In this document: positions 1 to 5,272 of the stretch, piece by piece
How positions within the stretch are numbered: the stretch's first letter is position 1
Layout of the letters: every line of letters starts with the position of its first letter
NCBI GenBank assembly: GCA_947629595.1
Contig: CANREI010000084.1
Span: 1 to 5,272 of the forward strand
From: an uncultured Alphaproteobacteria bacterium
GTDB taxonomy: Bacteria; Pseudomonadota; Alphaproteobacteria; CAAHEQ01; UBA3637
DNA length: 5,272 bases
Direction: 5' to 3'
Program-made: the position numbers and the translations under genes
The notes under the pieces: model-generated
Seen by the model: only the letters and a program-made list of their open reading frames with translations
Told to the model about the DNA's origin: nothing
The model's database searches: none

Positions 1-344
1 GCCATGACCTGATATAATTTATTCCCGCTGATTCGTAACAAGGTTGTTTGCTCAACGGCTTTTAAATCATAGGGAATAACGGCAGGACACAAAACCGTTG
101 CTTCCCCGAAAAATTGTCGCGGGCCGAATTCCGTGACACTGCCTTTATCGTCCACACATTGAATCAAGCCGCTTAAAACAATAAACAAATAATGATTTTC
201 CAGCGAACGACTGATAATTTCTTCCCCCGATTTATATGTTTTTTCTTCGGCCGCCATAATTAAATCGGATAACGCCGATTCCGACACGGTTTCAAACAAC
301 GAAACGTTTTTCAAAATTAAAACTTTTTCAAATGTTCCCGACAT
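1..344 (-). CDS. Cyclic-nucleotide-binding (cNMP/CAP_ED) domain protein, N-terminal part, cut by window edge
   Basis: The frame opens with ATG at 344-342 and stays open to position 1, giving 114 complete codons with the rest outside the window. Residues 1-20 (MSGTFEKVLILKNVSLFETV) have the lead-in helix style of cNMP domains: a 'lEKvlfLk.v.lF' phrase ahead of the beta-roll. Y37-KSGEEI, then FIVLSGLIQC (54-63) and FGEATVL (79-85) match the successive beta-strands and the phosphate-binding cassette. The cassette GE is present (G80, E81), but where CRP-type proteins have the phosphate-binding Arg my hand alignment (A96 opposite the Ala after it) gives about I90, and no Arg lies in 82-100. Binding of cAMP or cGMP is therefore doubtful; the domain may bind another ligand or serve structurally. 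The start is supported by the AGGAGGG just upstream. It follows the HEAT protein after 8 nt and is probably coupled to it. What follows the domain (DNA-binding, enzymatic or nothing) is not visible. Confidence 0.82.
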   Translation of the reverse strand, partial: MSGTFEKVLILKNVSLFETVSESALSDLIMAAEEKTYKSGEEIISRSLENHYLFIVLSGLIQCVDDKGSVTEFGPRQFFGEATVLCPAVIPYDLKAVEQTTLLRISGNKLYQVM

Positions 345-347
345 TTT

Positions 348-354
348 CCCTCCT
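348..354 (-). promoter_or_regulatory. Strong Shine-Dalgarno AGGAGGG of the cNMP-domain gene, overlapping the upstream stop codon
   Basis: On the minus strand the sequence reads TAGGAGGGAAAATG. The AGGAGGG starts inside the TAG stop (355-353) of the HEAT protein and lies 3 nt from the ATG at 344. Spacing is on the short side, but this is the best ribosome binding site in the window. It supports separate translation of the cNMP domain rather than a sequencing frameshift in a fused gene. Stop, ribosome site and start within 14 nt suggest termination-reinitiation coupling. Confidence 0.8.
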
Positions 355-3136
355 AAAATTTCAAAAGCTTTTCAAGCGGCAATTTCACAATGGTAGCTGA
401 CGGCAATGATAAAATCAACCGTCGTGTTTCGGCCGAATCGTCATTTAATCTGTCCAACGCCTGAACGGCTGTTTCCACAACCAACAAATCCGTACTGTTT
501 AAAGCGGATTTCACGGCCGGCAAGGCTTCCTTATCATTCATTTTCTGCAAACAATAAACGGCACTTGCCGTTATCCACGACGGAAACGCAAACGCCGGAT
601 TTAAAATTAAATCCGAAACATCTTTCAACGCCTCTTTTTTGGCAACCGCCGGTAACGCGATTTCTTTTTTATGCACAAACGGAAATTTTGCCGCTTCTGC
701 CACCGTTTGATATAAATCTCGCGGTAAAATATCTTGTATCACACCCAATGCCGGCGGATAAGATTCATATTCATCGGATAATAAAACATGCACGGCTTTT
801 TGAAAAAGCGGCGACTTCTTTAACAGCAATAATTCATAAAAAATCAATGCGCGGGCGGCCGAAGCTTCCTCACTCATGGCGCGCGTTAAAAACAAAAAAG
901 CATCTTGTGCCGATGAAACCGGCGCTTGTTTATATTTTTCAATAAAGTTGTTTAAAAATCGAATGCGCGCGGCATCTTGCATAATACACGTTTTCAAAAA
1001 GGCATATTTATCTTTATCGTGCCAAAAAATACCGCTGTCAATCATACCGTGAATCACGCTGTTGCGCAGTTTTCGATTGCCGCTTTTTAAAACGCGCAAC
1101 AAAATTTGATGACTTTCATTATCGTTACGTCGTGCCAAAAACAAAATAAGCAATCGCTTTCTGACCAAAGAAACAGCCTCATCGAAAATGCTCTTTTCAA
1201 TGGCCGGATAGGCGCGTATCCCAAACCGATCCAATGCCGTCAAGGCGTTTTCCTGAAAATCAACCTCATCAAGACTATGTAAAATAATCGGCAACGATTC
1301 GGGATGCTTAATCAAGCCCGCAACCGTTAATGCCTCGTTGGCAATGGCGGGATTAACGCTTTTCAATAACGGCATCAATAAACGAATTAAGCCGACGGAA
1401 GGCGCTTGCGCCATAACCTGCAATGCCGCCAATTTATCACTGGCCATTCGGCTGTTTGCCAATTTTTGCAAGCCGTCCATGGCCAACAAAGCCTCATGAG
1501 AGCCGATAGTCAAAAAACCGATCATAGCCCCTGTTTTTAAGCGTCTGTCATCTAAATAAAGCGCATATTTATTCAAAAGAGCCGTGTTATCGGTTGCCGC
1601 GGCAATTTGAATTAAAATGGCCAACGCCTGCGCCTGCACCGAGGCGGATTTATCCGTTTGAAACACAAACTGAACCGATGAATGATATCTTAAAAAGTTT
1701 TGCGATTGAAAAATACGTTTTAAAGCAAACAAGCGCACCGTTTCCGACGGATTTTTAAGCGATTTTAATATAAATTTATAATATTCTTTTGCTGGCGCGT
1801 TTTCCAAAATGCGTAAAAAATAAATAATTTCATCGGTCGAAGCCTGTTGCATTTCCTGCCGAATATAATCCGTAATGCGATGAGAAATCAACATGAGGCG
1901 ACTGTCCGGCCATTCGCGCAATTTTAATAATTTTAATACAACATCACCGTAAAAAAAGGTCGTCAACACGAGCAAAATTGTTAAGAAAACACTTAATCCC
2001 GCCAGCAAACAAGCCATATAGGCCGGTATCAACACATGTGCCGTTAAAATACCGCCCAACATTAACCCGACGGGCTCAATTAACATCACCCGTTTTTGAT
2101 GAATGCTCGGATTATCTTGCCTTAAAACAAGGGTTTTAAGTAAAACAATCATATATTCGGAATAGCAAAGATAATAAACAAGCATAAAAATGAGAAACGA
2201 GAAAAACGATAAAACATAGCCGGCCGACGACAAAGCAATACTCATGCCCGCAACGGAGAGAATCATTAAAAACAAGGCCCCCGCCAGCATATAAAACGAA
2301 CGGGCACGCGCTAATAAAAGGACCAAAAAAATTTCGGCCAATCCGAAACAGCTCCACCACAGCGCCGTTTGTTTTAAAATGCCGAAACCATTGTGCGTTT
2401 GAGCCAATTGCACATAAAAAACGGCATTTTGCAAACAAAAAGCCGTTAAAGTGAAAAACGAAAAAACAAGAACGCTTCGCGTTAACCGTCTGGCCGTAAA
2501 ATCTTGTGCTTCACCGCTCGAACGCGAAAATCGTTCGGGTAAAACGGGCATCATTTGCATCAATAAATAAATGCCCGTATATAAAATCATTAACAGCGCC
2601 ATGGCATAATATAACAAACTGTATGCCCCCACGGGCGCCACATACACAACCAAGCCGCCGCACAAATAACCGCCGGCTTCGGCCGCCATTAAAAACACGT
2701 TTTTCAGCGATCGCCTGTCAAACGGCACAAACCTTGTCGTTAAACTCCAAAAAACGGCATTGATTAAATAAAAATAGGCATATTTAACGATAAACAAACC
2801 ATCATAAACCCCGGGGATATGATATGCCGTTGCCACAATCAGAGCGGTTAACACCAAAATAAGCAGAGTCATCAATCGAAACCCGCCGTATCCCTGATAT
2901 TTAAAAAGCCCTCTTGTTTTTTGCCCGACATAAGAAAACAAAACGGCAAGCAAAATAAAATCAACCCCTAAACTCAAATGTCCCGTTTTCGTTAAATAAA
3001 GTTGTACGGAACCGATATCGGCAAAAACGAGCATAACGGATTTTATAAACGCAAAAAACGCCAGACACATCAACAAACCGATGTTAAATGCCGGTAATTG
3101 AGAAATGCGTATAAAAAGTTTTTTATAAAATCCCAT
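353..3136 (-). CDS. Multi-pass membrane protein of MFS/NTT (ADP/ATP-carrier-like) style with C-terminal HEAT repeats
   Basis: This is a 927-residue protein in two halves. Residues about 15-400 hold roughly 12 hydrophobic segments (near 17-40, 55-70, 86-104, 112-130, 145-166, 172-195, 220-242, 258-276, 280-303, 306-328, 350-371, 373-396), with a short polar loop at 197-219 between the sixth and seventh, as in MFS proteins. The phrases K145-NVFLMAAEAGGYLCGG and K348-RVMLIEPVGLMLGG sit at matching places in the two six-helix halves, which fits the MFS pseudo-repeat. Residues about 415-925 are soluble amphipathic helices of HEAT type (for example near 465-475, 500-512, 565-580, 596-622, 629-647, 885-897). 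The family this resembles is the bacterial NTT-like/HEAT proteins, sometimes annotated as Npt1/Npt2 nucleotide transporters. A transport substrate cannot be read from sequence; ATP/ADP exchange is possible but unproven. No signal peptide is needed. The start lies 5 nt after the ftsY stop with only a weak ribosome site (CGGA directly before ATG), so coupled translation is likely. The next gene supplies the cNMP domain that some homologues carry fused. Confidence 0.78.
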   Translation of the reverse strand: MGFYKKLFIRISQLPAFNIGLLMCLAFFAFIKSVMLVFADIGSVQLYLTKTGHLSLGVDFILLAVLFSYVGQKTRGLFKYQGYGGFRLMTLLILVLTALIVATAYHIPGVYDGLFIVKYAYFYLINAVFWSLTTRFVPFDRRSLKNVFLMAAEAGGYLCGGLVVYVAPVGAYSLLYYAMALLMILYTGIYLLMQMMPVLPERFSRSSGEAQDFTARRLTRSVLVFSFFTLTAFCLQNAVFYVQLAQTHNGFGILKQTALWWSCFGLAEIFLVLLLARARSFYMLAGALFLMILSVAGMSIALSSAGYVLSFFSFLIFMLVYYLCYSEYMIVLLKTLVLRQDNPSIHQKRVMLIEPVGLMLGGILTAHVLIPAYMACLLAGLSVFLTILLVLTTFFYGDVVLKLLKLREWPDSRLMLISHRITDYIRQEMQQASTDEIIYFLRILENAPAKEYYKFILKSLKNPSETVRLFALKRIFQSQNFLRYHSSVQFVFQTDKSASVQAQALAILIQIAAATDNTALLNKYALYLDDRRLKTGAMIGFLTIGSHEALLAMDGLQKLANSRMASDKLAALQVMAQAPSVGLIRLLMPLLKSVNPAIANEALTVAGLIKHPESLPIILHSLDEVDFQENALTALDRFGIRAYPAIEKSIFDEAVSLVRKRLLILFLARRNDNESHQILLRVLKSGNRKLRNSVIHGMIDSGIFWHDKDKYAFLKTCIMQDAARIRFLNNFIEKYKQAPVSSAQDAFLFLTRAMSEEASAARALIFYELLLLKKSPLFQKAVHVLLSDEYESYPPALGVIQDILPRDLYQTVAEAAKFPFVHKKEIALPAVAKKEALKDVSDLILNPAFAFPSWITASAVYCLQKMNDKEALPAVKSALNSTDLLVVETAVQALDRLNDDSAETRRLILSLPSATIVKLPLEKLLKF

Positions 3137-3141
3137 TCCGT

Positions 3142-4029
3142 TTAAATCCGTTCGTTATTTCCCAACAAAGCATCAACATAATCAGGCGCCGTAAAGGTAT
3201 TTAAATCATCAATTTGTTCCCCCACGCCGACGGCATGAATCGGTAAATGAAATTGCTCCGTCAGCGAAAGCAAAATGCCGCCTTTGGCCGTGCCGTCCAA
3301 TTTGGTCATAATCAAGCCCGTTACTTTTGTCATTTCCGAAAAAGTTTTCACTTGCGATAACGCATTTTGCCCCACGGTAGCATCTAACACCAACAAAGCG
3401 GCATGCGGCGCCGTTTCATCGGTTTTTTGAAGCACTCTGACAATTTTTTTCAATTCGTCCATTAAATCCGTGCGATTTTGAAGCCGACCTGCCGTATCAA
3501 CAAATAAAATATCATCACCGGCTTTGCGCGCCGCCTGAACCGCATCAAAAATCAAACCGGCGGCATCACCGTTCGGCTTGGTATAAACGGGACAGCCGAG
3601 TTTTTGCCCCCACGCCTGCAATTGTTCGGTTGCGCCCGCCCGAAACGTATCACCCGCCACAAAAGAAAGTTGATATCCCTGCCGTTGAAACAAAGCACCG
3701 AGTTTACCGATGGTTGTTGTTTTACCGGCACCGTTCACGCCCGTCATTAACACGATAAACGGCTTTTTACTTGTATCAATTTGAAGCGGTACGGCAACCG
3801 GTGTTAAAATTTCAATCAATTTTTCCCGAATGAGTGCGCGTGTTTCCGCTTCGTCTTTCGGGTGACGCTCTTTGAGTAATTTGAGTAAACTTTCCGTGAC
3901 CGGCAAGCCGACATCGGCCATCAAAAGCGATTCCTCCAACGCTTCCAGGGAAGAAACATCCATTTTCACGCCGCTTAAAATGCGCGCGGTTTTTTTAAGC
4001 CCGAATTTTAACTTCTCCAACCAACTCAT
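3142..4029 (-). CDS. ftsY: Signal recognition particle receptor FtsY (NG-domain GTPase)
   Basis: FtsY is the membrane-associated GTPase that receives SRP-ribosome complexes for co-translational insertion of membrane proteins. Numbered from the ATG at 4029 (295 residues): an amphipathic N-terminal helix MSWLEKLKFGLKK fits the membrane-targeting segment; residues 20-85 are the helical N domain; G1 P-loop GVNGAGKTT is 97-105; DTFRAGATEQL starts at D127; G3 DTAGR is 178-182; LDATVGQNA starts at L215; G4 TKLDGTAKGG starts at T242; GVGEQIDDL starts at G268. All GTPase motifs are intact. The acidic A domain of E. coli FtsY is absent, as in many short alphaproteobacterial versions. A longer frame can be opened at TTG 4035, but it would abut the AAGGA at 4036-4040 with no spacer, whereas the ATG lies 6 nt after it; I prefer the ATG. 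The first 35 nt overlap the end of mtaB in a different frame, and the stop TAA is 5 nt from the next start. Confidence 0.97.
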   Translation of the reverse strand: MSWLEKLKFGLKKTARILSGVKMDVSSLEALEESLLMADVGLPVTESLLKLLKERHPKDEAETRALIREKLIEILTPVAVPLQIDTSKKPFIVLMTGVNGAGKTTTIGKLGALFQRQGYQLSFVAGDTFRAGATEQLQAWGQKLGCPVYTKPNGDAAGLIFDAVQAARKAGDDILFVDTAGRLQNRTDLMDELKKIVRVLQKTDETAPHAALLVLDATVGQNALSQVKTFSEMTKVTGLIMTKLDGTAKGGILLSLTEQFHLPIHAVGVGEQIDDLNTFTAPDYVDALLGNNERI

Positions 4030-5206
4030 TATCAATCCTTTGTTTGATCAATACTTGTTCAATTTTTCCTTCCGATTTTGAATCGGTATGCACTTTTAAA
4101 TAATTATCCGTATAACCGCTGCCGTTTTTTTCAATCAACACCGGCCGCACGGTTCCGACGGTTTGATCCAACAGCTTTTGCTCCAACTCAAATCCCGCCT
4201 GCCGTAACCGCGCCGCGCGTTCTTTTCGAACGGCGGGCTCAACGGGGGGCATTTTGGCCGCCGGCGTGCCCGGACGCGCCGAATAGGGAAACACATGCAA
4301 CTGCGTGATATTCGCTTCTCGAACAAAAGCCTCCGTTTTTAATGCCTGCGCTTCCGTTTCGGTCGGGAAACCCGTAATAAAATCGGCCCCGAACACCATA
4401 TCCGGCCGCACCGCACGCAAGGCCTGACACGCTTTAACAACCTGCGCCGCCGTATGACGCCGACCCATGCGCTTTAATATTAAATCATCACCCGATTGCA
4501 CGGATAAATGCAAATGCGGCTGAATAACGGAATAAGTTCCCATTAAACCGATAAATTCTTCATCAAGCACCGTCGGATCCAGCGAACCGAACCGCAATCG
4601 CTTCAAACCCGTTACTTTTTCGGCAATCAATCGCACCAACCGATGAAACCCTTGCGGATAAGAAGCAATATCAACACCCGTCAGCACAATTTCCGAAAAA
4701 CCGTTTTCCACAAAAAGCCGCGCCTGCTCCAACACTTTTTCGGGCGGTAAGCCTTTGTTATGTCCGCGCGCCTGATGCACAATACAAAACGTGCACGCGT
4801 GATTACACCCTTGCTGAATTTGTAAAAACGCTCGCGTACGTCCTTCAAAATCCGTAACCGGTTGCAGTTCTTCAAAATCAAACAAATCGGCATCACTTAC
4901 GCAAACTTTTTCCGCCGTTTCAAAGGCTGCCCGTGTTAATTTTTCCCGATTACCCAACACCCGAAAAACTTCCGGCATGGCGGCATAAATTTCCGGATTT
5001 AATTGGGCCGCGCAACCGGTAACAATAATTTTTGCCGTCGGATTTTCCCGATGAATTTTGCGAATGCTTTGTCGACATTGCCGTTCGGCTTCTCCCGTAA
5101 CGGCGCAGGTATTTACAACAATCACATCCGCCAAATCGGTTCCGATTTTTTCAATCAGACGCGATTCAAAAGCATTTAACCGACAACCGAATGTAATGAC
5201 TTTCAT
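3995..5206 (-). CDS. mtaB: tRNA (t6A37) methylthiotransferase, MtaB-type radical SAM enzyme
   Basis: MtaB enzymes convert t6A37 to ms2t6A37 in tRNAs reading ANN codons, using S-adenosylmethionine and two [4Fe-4S] clusters. The 403 residues show the three family parts. The N-terminal UPF0004 domain (about 1-90) has cluster cysteines C8 (ITFGCRLN), C34 (VNTCAVT) and C65 (VTGCAAQ). The radical SAM core (about 120-330) has the CxxxCxxC triad C134, C138, C141 (GCNHACTFC), followed by LTGVDIASY, LHLSVQSGDD, KRMGRRH and GADFITGFPTET. A TRAM-like tail (about 345-403) starts near VGTVRPVLIEK. The short N-terminus, FGCRLNAFES and LTGVDIASY favour MtaB over MiaB (i6A) or RimO (ribosomal S12). After the third cysteine it reads IVHQARG where I recall a PY-ARG/PYGRG form in many relatives. 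The start ATG overlaps the upstream TGA (ATGA); there is no strong ribosome site, so coupling is likely. It ends 35 nt inside ftsY. Confidence 0.93.
   Translation of the reverse strand: MKVITFGCRLNAFESRLIEKIGTDLADVIVVNTCAVTGEAERQCRQSIRKIHRENPTAKIIVTGCAAQLNPEIYAAMPEVFRVLGNREKLTRAAFETAEKVCVSDADLFDFEELQPVTDFEGRTRAFLQIQQGCNHACTFCIVHQARGHNKGLPPEKVLEQARLFVENGFSEIVLTGVDIASYPQGFHRLVRLIAEKVTGLKRLRFGSLDPTVLDEEFIGLMGTYSVIQPHLHLSVQSGDDLILKRMGRRHTAAQVVKACQALRAVRPDMVFGADFITGFPTETEAQALKTEAFVREANITQLHVFPYSARPGTPAAKMPPVEPAVRKERAARLRQAGFELEQKLLDQTVGTVRPVLIEKNGSGYTDNYLKVHTDSKSEGKIEQVLIKQRIDNELVGEVKIRA
4036..4040 (-). promoter_or_regulatory. Ribosome binding site AAGGA of ftsY, deciding its start
   Basis: The minus strand reads AAGGATTGATAATG. 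AAGGA lies 6 nt before the ATG at 4029 and directly touches the TTG at 4035, so it is well placed for the ATG only. It lies within the coding sequence of mtaB, which continues another 40 or so bases. Confidence 0.75.
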
Positions 5207-5271
5207 GAGCGTTTCTTTTTCTCACTCGCGCGAGCCTTTTTACGAAAGCCGAATCGCTTGACGGAACCGGT
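5203..5271 (-). CDS. C-terminal end of an upstream gene (22 codons visible), identity unknown
   Basis: In the frame beginning at 5271 the minus strand encodes TGSVKRFGFRKKARASEKKK followed by RS and a TGA (5205-5203) that overlaps the mtaB ATG as ATGA. This 4-nt overlap is the usual sign of a tightly coupled upstream gene, and the composition is a strongly basic hydrophilic tail. One other frame on this strand is also open through the region, so the reading frame rests mainly on the overlap. In many Alphaproteobacteria the gene before mtaB is dapF (diaminopimelate epimerase), whose C-terminus has a TGP...F.G phrase; the TGSVKRFGF here is only loosely similar, so I do not assign it. Confidence 0.5.
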   Translation of the reverse strand, partial: TGSVKRFGFRKKARASEKKKRS

Positions 5272-5272
5272 T

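Noticed and set aside
345..355. The gap between the HEAT protein and the cNMP domain as a frameshift or sequencing error in a fused gene
   Set aside because: A clean stop, a strong Shine-Dalgarno and an ATG are all present within 14 nt, which is unlikely to arise by an indel; a genuine gene boundary is the simpler reading, though a fused ancestor is possible.
406..945. A plus-strand open frame of 179 codons opposite the HEAT-repeat region
   Set aside because: It lies fully opposite a well-supported protein, its product is proline-, histidine- and threonine-rich without recognisable domains, and it has no sign of its own ribosome site; it looks like an antisense shadow of the minus-strand gene.
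2136..2438. A minus-strand open frame of 100 codons within the membrane domain of the 927-residue protein
   Set aside because: It overlaps the transmembrane coding region in another frame; its Cys/Phe-rich sequence is what a frame-shifted hydrophobic gene would give.
4135..4430. Short minus-strand and plus-strand frames inside mtaB around its GC-richer part
   Set aside because: They lie within the intact radical SAM gene, are rich in Arg, Pro and Cys, and match no motif; the local GC content simply removes stop codons.
5225..5234. A perfect 10-bp palindrome CTCGCGCGAG upstream of mtaB as a possible operator or terminator stem
   Set aside because: It has no loop or following T-run on the transcribed strand and lies in the coding tail of the upstream gene; a single 10-bp palindrome of this kind is easily due to chance.
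1..5272. CRISPR arrays, tRNA or rRNA genes, insertion sequences, toxin-antitoxin or phage genes
   Set aside because: The window is covered end to end by the coding regions listed, with no junction gap over 8 nt; I saw no regularly spaced direct repeats, terminal inverted repeats or structural-RNA signatures.

Overview
The window is almost wholly coding, and every gene lies on the minus strand, so transcription runs from high to low coordinates. By eye the base composition is moderate, somewhat below 50% GC. The order mtaB-like tRNA methylthiotransferase followed by ftsY, the short FtsY without an acidic A domain, and the wording of the MtaB motifs (QQGC...CTFC, LTGVDIASY) together suggest an alphaproteobacterium, probably a compact-genome or host-associated lineage. 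That placement is inference from gene order and protein style, not from a marker comparison.

Layout in transcription order: (1) the last 22 codons of an upstream gene (5271-5203), whose TGA overlaps the ATG of the next gene; (2) an MtaB-type tRNA methylthiotransferase (5206-3995); (3) the SRP receptor FtsY (4029-3142), which overlaps mtaB by 35 nt in another frame; (4) a 927-residue protein (3136-353) with about 12 membrane segments of MFS/nucleotide-transporter (NTT) style followed by about 500 residues of HEAT-like helical repeats; (5) the N-terminal 114 codons of a cyclic-nucleotide-binding-domain protein (344 to beyond position 1), preceded by a strong Shine-Dalgarno that overlaps the stop codon of gene 4. 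No junction leaves more than 8 untranslated bases, so this looks like one polycistronic unit. No promoter, terminator, RNA gene, repeat array or mobile element was found.

How the genes may work together: mtaB and ftsY are housekeeping genes (tRNA position-37 modification, co-translational membrane targeting). The last two genes look like one module, a multi-pass transporter-like domain with a HEAT scaffold plus a cyclic-nucleotide-binding fold. The same three domains are known joined in one polypeptide in some bacteria; here the sensor-like domain is a separate, probably translationally coupled gene. It also seems to lack the arginine that canonical domains use to hold the cyclic phosphate. 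This split module, appended to ftsY, is the most interesting part of the window. Its function cannot be read from the sequence.
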